DNA from: a virus
Reading direction: 5' to 3' (one strand)
DNA length: 64,000 nt
IMG/VR virus record: IMGVR_UViG_3300034073_002585
Location: 1 to 64,000 of that record
The notes under the pieces are model-generated. The model saw only the letters and a program-made list of their open reading frames with translations, was not told where the DNA came from and ran no database searches. This document shows, piece by piece, positions 52,422-60,420 of the stretch. The first letter of the stretch is position 1. The number at the start of each line of letters is the position of its first letter. A program made the position numbers and the translations under genes.

Positions 52422-52775
52422 ATGATTAAAGCAAATGCAGGAAAGCTACGTGGAGTTCGCATTATGCGTGACCCAGCTGGAGTTCTGATTGACCCATTTA
52501 TCGATGACACTGGTATCCAGTATGGATATGTGATTGTTTATGGTGAAGAGCAGCCAGCGGTTTTTGATGGAACCGAGTGGCGTTCAATTATGGATGAAGA
52601 GGATTCGACTTGGGAAGACACCCTTGGCGACAGACTTCACACTCAGGCTCAGAAGATTATGGAGCTATCCACTACTGACCCAGTGTACGCTGAGCTAGCA
52701 AAGATTATGAATATCACTGTTAGTGTTGGTGCACCTGTTGCAGAAACAGTTATTGATTACGGAGCTAAGTCCTAA
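52422..52775 (+). CDS. Hypothetical protein
   Basis: 117 residues, beta-rich (GKLRGVRIMRDPAGVLIDPFIDDTG then YGYVIVYGEEQPAVFDGTEW) with an acidic helix. No motif recognised. GGAAAGG upstream. Confidence 0.56.
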   Translation: MIKANAGKLRGVRIMRDPAGVLIDPFIDDTGIQYGYVIVYGEEQPAVFDGTEWRSIMDEEDSTWEDTLGDRLHTQAQKIMELSTTDPVYAELAKIMNITVSVGAPVAETVIDYGAKS

Positions 52776-52777
52776 TA

Positions 52778-53317
52778 ATGTCGATTATCGATTCCTTTGA
52801 TTTCTCTGAAGAAGAGATTCAAATAGTTAACGAAGCGGTAAGTGAGCCGCCTCGTAGGAACGATAAGCGTATCTGTATCTGTGGGCATCCAATGTCTAGA
52901 CATGCTCTAGACTCTGGTAAGTGTAGACCTGCTCGCTTTGACTGTGACTGCGTAAGAAAACATCCAGTGTTAGAAGTACCAAACACTAAGTATTTCTTGA
53001 GCAGAAGTGTAGGTTCAGGCGAAAAGCATGCACTATCTCGTGGAATTGTCATGGCCCAGAATGGGATGGGTGATAATTTCAACGAAAGAGCTAAGTGGTT
53101 AGTTGACATGGTTTGTGAAAACCCAGAGTGCAAAAAGCCAACAAAGCTCTACCCCGTTCGGGTAAACCGACACGCTTACCGAATTTACGACCACGACAAG
53201 GATGAAGGCGTTACAATGTTCTTCTGCGAATCGTGTCGTGAAGTCTACTGGGACAGCGATGAAGCTAGGGAAAAAACAACCAAGCTTATTCGTAGCGTCT
53301 CACCACCAAGTAACTAG
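52778..53317 (+). CDS. Cys/His-rich hypothetical protein
   Basis: 179 residues. CICGHPMSRHALDSGKC, CDCVRKH, CENPECKK and CESC give ten Cys, enough for two to three zinc ions. Followed by an R/H-rich tail. Possibly nucleic-acid binding. Begins three bases after the previous stop. Confidence 0.62.
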   Translation: MSIIDSFDFSEEEIQIVNEAVSEPPRRNDKRICICGHPMSRHALDSGKCRPARFDCDCVRKHPVLEVPNTKYFLSRSVGSGEKHALSRGIVMAQNGMGDNFNERAKWLVDMVCENPECKKPTKLYPVRVNRHAYRIYDHDKDEGVTMFFCESCREVYWDSDEAREKTTKLIRSVSPPSN

Positions 53318-53365
53318 CACATGCTAGTATTCAATAACCAAAACTAACGTTAGGAAAAATAAGTT

Positions 53366-53734
53366 ATGGCAAACATCTCAGCATGGGAGAAGTTCCGCAA
53401 GTCGGTAACTGGCTCCTACAGCGACAAGCTGAATCTGCAGATTGCTCAGGAGAAGGCAGCTGCAAAGGCTGCAACCATTGCGGCAGAACGAGCTAAGGCA
53501 GAAGCTGCTGCAAAGGCAAAGGCTCAAGCAGAAGCAGAAGCTGCTGCAAAGACCCCATCTCAGCCAAAGAAGCCAGCTGCAAAGAAGCTTCCAAAGGATG
53601 CCGATGGCGATGGAAAGATTTTTGATGGCACTGCTAAGGAGCAACCTGCTCCAAAGAAGCCAGCCGCAAAAAAGCCTGCTGCTCCAAAAACTCCAGCAAC
53701 TCCTACTAAGAAGGCAACACCTAAGAAGAAGTAG
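53366..53734 (+). CDS. Ala/Lys/Pro-rich protein with EF-hand-like loop
   Basis: 122 residues. Residues about 28-62 are an Ala/Lys/Glu coiled coil, then Pro/Lys/Ala repeats (QPKKPAAKK, APKKPAAKK, PTKKATPKKK) like histone H1 tails. Between them lies DADGDGKIFDGT, close to an EF-hand calcium loop. A DNA-binding or structural role is likely; calcium binding is a guess from the loop. Confidence 0.62.
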   Translation: MANISAWEKFRKSVTGSYSDKLNLQIAQEKAAAKAATIAAERAKAEAAAKAKAQAEAEAAAKTPSQPKKPAAKKLPKDADGDGKIFDGTAKEQPAPKKPAAKKPAAPKTPATPTKKATPKKK

Positions 53735-53737
53735 TGA

Positions 53738-53906
53738 TAGAATAAAACTCCCACTGGGAGGAGCGAGCGGGAAGCTCGGGAAGAACTCCTCCTGGTGGGG
53801 ACCTAAAACTTAATAGTTTTTACTACGGGAGAGGTAGTAGAAAATAACCCAAGCTAGGGTTAGAAAAGCCGTCTCAGCATGTTATAGTGTTGAGGCGGTT
53901 TTTTGT
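53738..53906 (+). ncRNA. Structured intergenic RNA, three hairpins
   Basis: Hairpin 1: CCCACTGGGAGGAG (53750-53763) with CTCCTCCTGGTGGG (53786-53799) around inner CGAGC/GCTCG; hairpin 2: TACTAC/GTAGTA (53821-53839); hairpin 3 is a terminator (CCGTCTCA with TGAGGCGG, 53869-53898) with TTTTTT. The conserved look of three stacked stems suggests a stand-alone or leader RNA. No protein is encoded. Confidence 0.5.
53869..53905 (+). terminator. Terminator
   Basis: CCGTCTCA/TGAGGCGG stem with a 14-base loop followed by TTTTTTG, directly before the next gene. Confidence 0.72.
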
Positions 53907-53918
53907 TTGGAGGTGTTC

Positions 53919-54170
53919 ATGAAAGATGACTTAGTTAAGATTCAGCTCATTGCTGAAGAACTAGGGGTGACAGTCAAAACAATCTACAACTGGATATCTG
54001 TAAACAAACTATTCATGCCAAGACCAGGGTACGTTAGTCGAATCGATGCCTACGAAGTTTGGCTACAACAGCAGTCCTTAAAGAGCATCCGTTCATACTT
54101 CATGTCGGTTCAAGGTACTATTCGTGACCCTAATGGACGATTCAAATCGAAGAGGTCTAACGGGGAGTGA
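53919..54170 (+). CDS. Small helix-turn-helix (excisionase-like) protein
   Basis: 83 residues from ATG 53919, preceded by TTTGGAGGTG. LIAEELGVTVKTIYNWISVNKLFMPRPGYVSRIDAYEVWL is the excisionase/MerR winged helix; the C-terminus is basic. Likely DNA binding. Confidence 0.78.
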   Translation: MKDDLVKIQLIAEELGVTVKTIYNWISVNKLFMPRPGYVSRIDAYEVWLQQQSLKSIRSYFMSVQGTIRDPNGRFKSKRSNGE

Positions 54171-54290
54171 AGTGGAGCAAAGTGGTTTCGTTGTTAATAA
54201 ACAGAGAAAACCCCCTCGCCCTCCCTCTCCTCGCGCAAAAAAACTTTTCAAAACAAATCAACAACTTTTCACTAACGTACAATAGTTGCT
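54171..54290. other. C-rich spacer with leaderless promoter
   Basis: A pyrimidine-rich stretch (CCCCCTCGCCCTCCCTCTCC) runs at about 54211-54230, followed by TACAAT (54278-54283) seven bases before ATG 54291. Proximity to the candidate terminase makes it worth checking as a cos/pac site, but this is inference. Confidence 0.4.
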
Positions 54291-54893
54291 ATGTTTAAGA
54301 CTGATGACAGCGCAATTAAGCTTGCTGGAGAAATTTACCTATTTAAGAACTTTGCATCGCCCGAAGAATGTTCATCAATAGTCGCGTCGCTCGAAACATT
54401 CTCCCCAAACGGCTGGTCAAACGAAACAAACTACGACGAAACCTCAGAAGTTATCCCCCACCTTCAGGTAGTTAAGGGCGCTGACGTATTCGAACTGAAC
54501 AGGCGTCTATCAAATCTTGTTGCCCCAGACTTTGAACCACTACCCAATAGTTCCCTCAACCGACTATTAACTGGACAATCGCTGCAAGAACACTGGGACT
54601 CTCCTGGAGAGGACGCAGTTCTTCCTGACGATATCTCAGACCCATACCACACCTGCCACATAGTTAAGTACGGCGCAGTTGTTTATCTATCTGAATTTGA
54701 GGGCGGCGAGATTTACTACAGCGAACAAGGAATTGAATATAAACCAGAAGTTGGTGACCTGGTAATTCACTCCTCATTCCCAGACTATAAGCACGGTGTT
54801 CGTGAAGTCACTAGTGGCGTCCGCTATGTTTACTCAACCTTCCTAATTGATAAAGGGCGCGTAGAACTGCCGTCCCTAGCCAAGGAAGGCTAA
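54291..54893 (+). CDS. 2OG-Fe(II) oxygenase
   Basis: 200 residues. LQEHWDSPG gives H-x-D, YKHGV the distal His and SGVRYVYSTF an Arg; LSEFEGGEIYYSEQGIEYKPEVGDLV is the P4H-like core. Member of the same family as the 18.5-34 kb oxygenases but away from them. Confidence 0.8.
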   Translation: MFKTDDSAIKLAGEIYLFKNFASPEECSSIVASLETFSPNGWSNETNYDETSEVIPHLQVVKGADVFELNRRLSNLVAPDFEPLPNSSLNRLLTGQSLQEHWDSPGEDAVLPDDISDPYHTCHIVKYGAVVYLSEFEGGEIYYSEQGIEYKPEVGDLVIHSSFPDYKHGVREVTSGVRYVYSTFLIDKGRVELPSLAKEG

Positions 54894-54900
54894 TCAACCG

Positions 54901-55035
54901 ATGAAACTTACCCTACAATTGATGGAGAAGGCGGCCCGTTTACAGTCCTCTCCCCAGTTAAGCGGGTCGTCTTCCCTATTGACGGCCGTTCGCTCTAAGA
55001 GAAATCACTTGACAGAAAACGGTTACATATGCTAG
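54901..55035 (+). CDS. 44-residue ORF upstream of terminase candidate
   Basis: ATG 54901 to TAG 55035, overlapping the 55029 start by seven bases, arranged for coupling. Basic, Ser/Leu-rich (QLMEKAARLQSSPQLSGSSS). TTGACA and TAGAAT (55009-55038) in the overlap form a second promoter-like pair. Real status uncertain. Confidence 0.35.
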   Translation: MKLTLQLMEKAARLQSSPQLSGSSSLLTAVRSKRNHLTENGYIC

Positions 55036-55949
55036 AATCTAAAAACGGCGAGCTACAACAAGTAGACCTCGATACTTTAGTTATCGACACCCCAGTAACG
55101 GCCCGCGCTGACTTATCCGAGCTCGGTATTGAAGAGCTCGACCGTGGTGTTTGTGAAGACACGTTCGAGAACCGCGCAATCCTTAGACGGTCTAAGCTCA
55201 TCTGGGAAGCTGTCTATACTCAAGACGGACAGATAAGCGGCCTGTTGAAGGTAAGGTCCGCTGATTCAGTCCGCGAGCGCCGAATCCAATCGTTGTCTGA
55301 GAAGAGACCGATACTGGTTACCCCATCAGACAATAACTCTGACTACCTAACGGGTCTTGACCTACTAGCTGAAGAAGCTTCCGACTACCTGGTTCCACCT
55401 TGGGTTGTACATGCCACACGGTTGTACTTGAAGGAACAAGAAGAAGGACACAACAACCCAAAGAGACAGCCGCTCGCTCAACCGCATCGCTGCAGATATG
55501 TGAAGCATGATGGAATCCGATGCATGCTTTGGGGTTCGGGGCGTCCAAAGGATGACGGCCTGTGCCGAGTACACTTAAGAAGTTCGAAGCACAAGACTTC
55601 CGACGACATCGAACGAGCTCGTGAAAAGTTGATGCAAGCTGCACCGTTTGCTGTTGACAAGTTGGAAGAGTTGATGGAATTTGCAGAGAGTGAGCCTGTA
55701 AAGTTAAAAGCAGCAACCGAGATTCTTGACCGCGCTGGAGTTCGAGGCGGCGTGGAGATTGACACCACGGTTAATGTTGACGTGCGGCCTGCTGCACAAA
55801 TCATTGCTGAACGGCTCGAGCGTCTAACATTAGGCGCTGCCACTGCAGCCAGACTTTTAACTAACGACGGCGTGGATGTAGTTGATGCTGAAGTTGTTGA
55901 AGAAACCGAGGAACGGCCCGCGGTACCTACAAACCAGGAAGAGAAGTAA
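55029..55949 (+). CDS. Candidate terminase small subunit
   Basis: 306 residues. The segment REKLMQAAPFAVDKLEELMEF, KLKAATEILDRAGVRGG and VDVRPAAQIIAERLERL is the helical pattern of actinophage small terminase proteins. Upstream lies a Cys/His cluster (HRCRYVKHDGIRCMLWGSGRP, CRVHLR) that could be a zinc finger. No large terminase is seen nearby, so the call rests on this pattern and on the start of a packaging-like cluster. Confidence 0.5.
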   Translation: MLESKNGELQQVDLDTLVIDTPVTARADLSELGIEELDRGVCEDTFENRAILRRSKLIWEAVYTQDGQISGLLKVRSADSVRERRIQSLSEKRPILVTPSDNNSDYLTGLDLLAEEASDYLVPPWVVHATRLYLKEQEEGHNNPKRQPLAQPHRCRYVKHDGIRCMLWGSGRPKDDGLCRVHLRSSKHKTSDDIERAREKLMQAAPFAVDKLEELMEFAESEPVKLKAATEILDRAGVRGGVEIDTTVNVDVRPAAQIIAERLERLTLGAATAARLLTNDGVDVVDAEVVEETEERPAVPTNQEEK

Positions 55950-55952
55950 CGG

Positions 55953-56240
55953 ATGTCAAACGGGAGAGATTTCATCGCAATCATTGAAGCGGCCCGCGCT
56001 CACTACATAAACCTGACCGCTGACATCAGCAATGCTAAGGACCGCGTCGAGCACATTCGACTAACCGCTCTTGCTCAAGAAGCACATAACCTCCTGGGTG
56101 ATTTGCTAGCATTCGAAACGGGTCTCGTTTACACACACAGTGCAGGAAGAGTTCATGAGCAGATGGCTGAACGGGCGTCTACTGAAACGCCTCTAGACAT
56201 CCCAGACTTTAAATCTCCATATGACCCGAGGAACCTGTAG
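55953..56240 (+). CDS. Hypothetical helical protein
   Basis: 95 residues, helical (AIIEAARAHYINLTADISNAKDRVEHIRLTALAQEAHNLLGDLLAFE), no family, immediately after the terminase candidate. Confidence 0.55.
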   Translation: MSNGRDFIAIIEAARAHYINLTADISNAKDRVEHIRLTALAQEAHNLLGDLLAFETGLVYTHSAGRVHEQMAERASTETPLDIPDFKSPYDPRNL

Positions 56241-56249
56241 ACTAGTTTC

Positions 56250-57104
56250 ATGAAACTCAGAAAAACTCAGGACCCAGCAGCTGCGGCAGAACTTTTCATT
56301 AAAACTGCACAGCAGTACTTGGGCTACACTGTTGACCTGGGCGGCCGAAACATCTTTGGCCAGAAGGTTGGTTACGACGCAGAGCCATGGGCTGGAGCAT
56401 TTGTTGATGTCTGCGCCAGGGAGGCAGGCCTCCAGCTGCCAAGTTTTACGTATACTGGAGCGGCGCTCGCAGAATTCATTCGCAGCGGAAACTTTTCACG
56501 AGAAGCACAGCCTGGCAGCATTGCTGTGTTCAACTTTTCATCAAATGTTGGACATGCGGCGGACTCTTTCTCAATGCCACACTGTGGGATTGTTGTTGAT
56601 GTCCGCGAGTTCCAGGACACTGGGAGATTCATTACTGTTGAAGGCAACACTGAAGGTAGCGGCGTTTATCAAAAGAAAGACGGCGTGCACCAGAAAGTGC
56701 GCAGCATCAACGATGTAATTATTTTTTGTTTACCGTACGCAGCGGGCGGCCAAACTTTTAACGAAAGATTAATTAAGCTCCTGGACCGCGGCCGCACAAA
56801 GTTTGACGGCTCGGATATCGAAGTCATCAACGAAGCGGCGAGCGCCGTTCAATCGCTGAAGCTTGATAAAGAGATAAAGCACGGTGACCGTAACAAGAAG
56901 ATAGAAATCATCCAGCTAGCGCTAGCAACAGTGACGGACCTGCGCGGAGCTGAACCAGGTAAGTGGGACGCAATAACAGCAGCGGCCTGCTCAAGGTATC
57001 AACGGATGATAGGATATGTAGGTAAAGACGCGAGCGGCCTGCCAGACGTAAACACGCTGAGACGGTTAGCTCGCGAGACAGGACTGTTCAGACTCGATGC
57101 TTGA
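56250..57104 (+). CDS. CHAP-like protein without the usual Cys, plus peptidoglycan-binding-like region
   Basis: 284 residues, leaderless (TAGACT six bases before ATG). PWAGAFVDVCAREAG sits where CHAP amidase proteins have the catalytic Cys (PWCxxFV), here Ala; a later His (MPHCGIVVD) and GNTEGSGVYQKK are as in the family. The C-terminal part with KIEIIQLAL..RYQRMIGY..DVNTLRRL resembles a peptidoglycan-binding helix bundle. Likely inactive as a hydrolase or using another residue. Confidence 0.6.
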   Translation: MKLRKTQDPAAAAELFIKTAQQYLGYTVDLGGRNIFGQKVGYDAEPWAGAFVDVCAREAGLQLPSFTYTGAALAEFIRSGNFSREAQPGSIAVFNFSSNVGHAADSFSMPHCGIVVDVREFQDTGRFITVEGNTEGSGVYQKKDGVHQKVRSINDVIIFCLPYAAGGQTFNERLIKLLDRGRTKFDGSDIEVINEAASAVQSLKLDKEIKHGDRNKKIEIIQLALATVTDLRGAEPGKWDAITAAACSRYQRMIGYVGKDASGLPDVNTLRRLARETGLFRLDA

Positions 57105-57306
57105 CGACATAACGGGTACCAGGGAAGCTCATCACTACCCAGAGCATGGGAGTAATGTCATCATGACGGTGTACACCAAGTGCCCCACCAAGTGGTTGCT
57201 CGTCGACCGAGAGACTGGACAGGTCTACCAGGGGTCTCCTCATGGTGATTGGGACAAACTTATCCCGCGGGTTGATGAGACTAAAAAGAAGGATTTCAAT
57301 GCTTAA
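57097..57306 (+). CDS. 69-residue hypothetical protein
   Basis: TREAHHYPEHGSNVIMTVYTKCPTKWLLVDRETGQVYQGSPHG, a beta-strand-rich small protein; no family. Overlaps the previous gene by eight bases. Confidence 0.5.
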   Translation: MLDDITGTREAHHYPEHGSNVIMTVYTKCPTKWLLVDRETGQVYQGSPHGDWDKLIPRVDETKKKDFNA

Positions 57307-57649
57307 AGAATTTAATCTTGCTGACTACAAGTACGAAGAGAACGACATGCCATGGGAGGTGTGGAAGTCTTCCTTCTTGCCAACTAAGAACATCTTTAAA
57401 CCAGGCGGACCTCTAGATGGGTTCTTGTTCATTCATGAAGGCATTGACTGGAACTACGTTGTTGGCCAGTATGTTCAAAAGTTATGGACCCTCATCGAAG
57501 AAGATGGAAAGTTTTATCTGACTAATGGTCTCTACGTAAAGGGCCGAGTTGGCTACGTAGTGTGCGAAAGAATGCACAACCCTCGAGAAATCTTTAAAGT
57601 GCGGATACCAGAATCTTTCATTGAAAGTCTGCCGCCAAGGGAGCACTAA
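57299..57649 (+). CDS. Hypothetical protein
   Basis: 116 residues from ATG 57299 (AAAAAGAAGG upstream; the frame also opens at 57242). Alpha/beta with many aromatics, ending in a Pro-rich tail; no motif recognised. Confidence 0.56.
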   Translation: MLKEFNLADYKYEENDMPWEVWKSSFLPTKNIFKPGGPLDGFLFIHEGIDWNYVVGQYVQKLWTLIEEDGKFYLTNGLYVKGRVGYVVCERMHNPREIFKVRIPESFIESLPPREH

Positions 57650-58008
57650 TGTCTGATGACCAGACCACTGCTGAACAGTTCGCGCAGCGACTGGAGACAG
57701 CAAAAGAAGTAAATCAAACTTTAGCTCAATGTTTAAAAGATGGCCTGGCGGCGGACAATGAACTAGTTCAGCAAACCATCGGCAAGCACTACGAGTGGAT
57801 GAAAGAAATCACAATCCACGGCGGGCCCACCATCTACCGTCTTCTTGCTAAGCACATGCGCAATGACGAGAGATACGCCAGGATTTACGACGAGTACTAT
57901 GCTGAAGGCCTGACCGAGTTCATGGCTGCAGCAATTGATGTCTTTGCTGAAACTCTTACGGAAGATGACAGCAGCGGCGTGCACACTTCTGACCATCAGA
58001 ACATATAA
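57649..58008 (+). CDS. TipAS-like domain protein
   Basis: 119 residues. HYEWMKEIT, GPTIYRLLAKHMRNDERYARIYDEYYAEGLTEFMAAAIDVFAETL follows the TipAS antibiotic-recognition domain (globin-like helices with W, Y, and R/D pattern). It lacks the DNA-binding part of TipAL. Could be a small-molecule sensor or sequester drugs. One-base overlap with the previous gene. Confidence 0.55.
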   Translation: MSDDQTTAEQFAQRLETAKEVNQTLAQCLKDGLAADNELVQQTIGKHYEWMKEITIHGGPTIYRLLAKHMRNDERYARIYDEYYAEGLTEFMAAAIDVFAETLTEDDSSGVHTSDHQNI

Positions 58009-58022
58009 CCGCGAGCGCCGAT

Positions 58023-58057
58023 TTGCATCATCGGCCTGCCCTAGGTACACTAACGGC
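58023..58057 (+). promoter_or_regulatory. Leaderless promoter
   Basis: TTGCAT (58023-58028), 17-base spacer, TACACT (58046-58051), six bases to ATG 58058. One of the best-formed of the set. Confidence 0.78.
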
Positions 58058-58477
58058 ATGCGCCTTGTTACCGCCCCTGAAGCAGCACGCGAGCTGTACA
58101 TCTCGATAGGCCTGCTCCACTACTGGATTCGAACGGGTCGACTCCAGAAGCACCCATACCCGCTAGCTGCGTCTACAGCAAAGGTCCGCAAGAAGACGGT
58201 GTCTCATCGACGCTTCATGGTTGATATAGACCAGGTCCGCAAACTCAGGCGGGCAGATGCTGAAGACCAGGTAAAACTTTTAAACAGTGATAAAAGATTG
58301 CTGCGGCCGCAAGAAGTCGCGAAGATTCTTGGCGTCACAGTTCAGAGGGTCTACCAGTGGGTGGCCCGCTATGAGCTAACCAAGTACAAAACAGGTTCTG
58401 ATACTTGCTACCTCGTTGATGGTGATGAGCTAGCTGACGCCCTTGAAGCAAATGGACTTGGTTATTTGGTGAAGTAG
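58058..58477 (+). CDS. Tandem helix-turn-helix protein
   Basis: 139 residues from leaderless ATG 58058; an in-frame start at 57935 lies upstream of the promoter. Residues 1-35 (LVTAPEAARELYISIGLLHYWIRTGRLQ) and 85-120 (LLRPQEVAKILGVTVQRVYQWVARYELTKY) are two excisionase/MerR winged helices. Probable DNA-binding regulator of phage genes. Confidence 0.75.
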   Translation: MRLVTAPEAARELYISIGLLHYWIRTGRLQKHPYPLAASTAKVRKKTVSHRRFMVDIDQVRKLRRADAEDQVKLLNSDKRLLRPQEVAKILGVTVQRVYQWVARYELTKYKTGSDTCYLVDGDELADALEANGLGYLVK

Positions 58478-58493
58478 TGCTATAGTTAACTTC

Positions 58494-58685
58494 ATGAAGG
58501 AATTCAGATACAGACTGCTGCCCGAGGCAGCGCTCCAGGCCTACACTGAAAATGGAATGCCAATAACTTTTGATGAAAAGTTATTAAACGGCGAGCTCAT
58601 TATCCAAGCTGAAGACCAGGAAACTGCCGATAAGTTTCGGATGACTTGTACCGACATACGGATGTGGGTTACCTCAGATGAGTAG
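58494..58685 (+). CDS. 63-residue hypothetical protein
   Basis: Leaderless: TATAGT (58481-58486) seven bases before ATG. Alpha/beta with no motif; overlaps the next gene by eight bases. Confidence 0.52.
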   Translation: MKEFRYRLLPEAALQAYTENGMPITFDEKLLNGELIIQAEDQETADKFRMTCTDIRMWVTSDE

Positions 58686-58956
58686 CTGCGGGTGCCAGGA
58701 CTATAGGTTCTTTAAATGTTTAGACTGTGCGGCGTGTACTCTGTGTATCGGCGAGTACTACATGGTGCACGACTCAGTCTGGGACCAGGTCGCTGACCGA
58801 GGTATGCTGTGTATCGGATGCCTAGAGGAACGGCTCGGGAAGCAGCTGAACGGTAGTGACTTTACGCTGTGCCCTTTAAATATAGGCAACATCTTTAACG
58901 GCTCGGCCAGACTCCAGGCCCGCATTGACATTCCACGAGAGTACCTAGTAGGGTAA
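58678..58956 (+). CDS. Zinc-binding phage protein
   Basis: 92 residues. SSCGCQDYRFFKCLDCAACTLCIGEYYMVHDSVWDQV and MLCIGCLEERLGKQL have about ten Cys in C-x-x-C pairs; this protein type (CTLCIGEYYMVxDxVW) is common in actinophages and likely binds zinc. Function unknown. Confidence 0.68.
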   Translation: MSSCGCQDYRFFKCLDCAACTLCIGEYYMVHDSVWDQVADRGMLCIGCLEERLGKQLNGSDFTLCPLNIGNIFNGSARLQARIDIPREYLVG

Positions 58957-58995
58957 CTCTAATCGCATAACGGCGTGCGCTGTATCCTAGTAAGC

Positions 58996-59298
58996 ATGCG
59001 CTCACTGGAAGTACACGTATTCGAAACCGACACGGACCTAGATAACGCATTGCGTGCTGGAATCGTGTTACCTGAACAAATAGCAAGAACCGCATGCGTT
59101 GAATGCGGCCAACCCATCTGCTTCTCGAGCACTCCGACCTTCTGTCCATTCGTACTCATCATTGACGAGAACGACCAAGACTGGACCTTGTGCGAAGACT
59201 GCGCTAGCCCAATCATTGACTACGTAGACGCCTTCTTTCCACCTGTAGTGAAAAGTCACTTCGAACCTCTCGACACTGACGAATACGATTTCTTTTAG
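58996..59298 (+). CDS. Cys-rich hypothetical protein
   Basis: 100 residues from leaderless ATG 58996 (TATCCT seven bases upstream; an in-frame GTG at 58975 overlaps that promoter). CVECGQPICF and CEDCASP are two C-x-x-C pairs, likely zinc. No family. Confidence 0.58.
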   Translation: MRSLEVHVFETDTDLDNALRAGIVLPEQIARTACVECGQPICFSSTPTFCPFVLIIDENDQDWTLCEDCASPIIDYVDAFFPPVVKSHFEPLDTDEYDFF

Positions 59299-59392
59299 TT
59301 GTATTTATTTTTTGTTCGACACGCCTAAAAAGATTTCATAATGTCTGCCTACCCTGCTATTGTTTAGGTAACAACCAAAGGGAGGTGACAAA

Positions 59393-59674
59393 TTGACAAA
59401 GCGAATCTACTGGGCAGACATCATTGAGTGCGAGGACCAGCTATTCGAGAGCCTTGACGCTCTTATCGCAGTAGCAACTGAAACACCAGAGTGTTTCTAT
59501 TCTTACTGGGACCACAACAACGAAATTGTTAGCGTTGGAGTAAACGACAACATGGAGTTGGAAATCACCTATTCATCTATCGAAGACGAAGATGAGGAAG
59601 GCAACGACATTCGAGTAGACACAACTGACACCTTCAGGTACAAACACTCTAAAGAACTAGCAGTTCTGGTTTAG
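59393..59674 (+). CDS. Hypothetical acidic protein
   Basis: 93 residues with TTG start at 59393 (GGGAGGTGACAAAT upstream). Acidic beta-rich, EDEDEEGNDIRVDTTDTFRY. No family recognised. Confidence 0.58.
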   Translation: MTKRIYWADIIECEDQLFESLDALIAVATETPECFYSYWDHNNEIVSVGVNDNMELEITYSSIEDEDEEGNDIRVDTTDTFRYKHSKELAVLV

Positions 59675-59685
59675 TTCTCCCGACC

Positions 59686-59715
59686 TGAGCAAGTCTATAA
59701 ACTGCTCACTTTTTC
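59686..59715 (+). terminator. Terminator
   Basis: TGAGCA (59686-59691) with TGCTCA (59703-59708), followed by CTTTTTC. Confidence 0.7.
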
Positions 59716-59820
59716 TATTCAGACTCTGTATTTATTTTTTGTCCAACACGCCGATAAAAAGTTTGACGATAAGACAGAATCTGGTAAAGTTTGATTACCA
59801 CAAAGAAAGGGGTTACCCAA

Positions 59821-60339
59821 ATGGGTATGGATGTTTATGGGAAGAACCCAGCCAGCGAGGTTGGACACTACTTCCGCCGTAATGTATGGGGATGGCATCC
59901 TCTATGGGAGTTCGTAGAGAATGTTCACCCAGAGATTGCCGAGTTGGTAGAACACGCACACTCAAACGATGGGGATGGGCTTGATGCCGAGAACTCATCT
60001 GCTCTCGCAAAACTTCTAATGGAAGATTACGAGTCTGGCAAAGTTTCCGAGTATGTAGTGGAACGCAACAAGGCTATCTCCGAAATGGAAATGCCTACTT
60101 GTCACATTTGCGAGGGAACAGGTATTCGTTCCGACCAACTCGGAATCGAGAATGGGCAAACAGAAAAAGAGTTGCCTGCCGACATAGCCATAATTGTTGG
60201 TCGCACCAAGGGTTGGTGTAATGGCTGTAATGGCGTTGGCAAGACTGAGCCTTGGGAAGCAAGTTACTACCTTGAGCCTGAAGATGTAAAAGAGTTTGCC
60301 GAGTTCTTAGCAGAGTGCGGTGGCTTTGAGATTTGCTAA
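59821..60339 (+). CDS. Phage protein MGMDVYGKNP type
   Basis: 172 residues from ATG 59821 with AAAGGGG upstream (the frame from 59791 is longer but lacks a site). MGMDVYGKNPASEVGHYFRRNVWGWHPLWE is a widely seen phage protein start, followed by a DnaJ-like zinc module (CHICEGTG, WCNGCNGVG). Function unknown. Confidence 0.7.
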   Translation: MGMDVYGKNPASEVGHYFRRNVWGWHPLWEFVENVHPEIAELVEHAHSNDGDGLDAENSSALAKLLMEDYESGKVSEYVVERNKAISEMEMPTCHICEGTGIRSDQLGIENGQTEKELPADIAIIVGRTKGWCNGCNGVGKTEPWEASYYLEPEDVKEFAEFLAECGGFEIC

Positions 60340-60384
60340 CCCTAGCAACAGCCTGAGTATGCTGTAAAAACTTACTACCTCACC

Positions 60385-60420
60385 TGAGCCAAGTGAAGGA
60401 TAAACTGGCTCATTTTTTAC
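60385..60420 (+). terminator. Terminator
   Basis: TGAGCCA (60385-60391) with TGGCTCA (60406-60412), then TTTTTT. Confidence 0.85.

Noticed and set aside
55009-55038. TTGACA/TAGAAT promoter for the terminase candidate
   Set aside because: Its start site would fall after the chosen ATG with no later in-frame start; kept only as a possible promoter in the 54901 entry.
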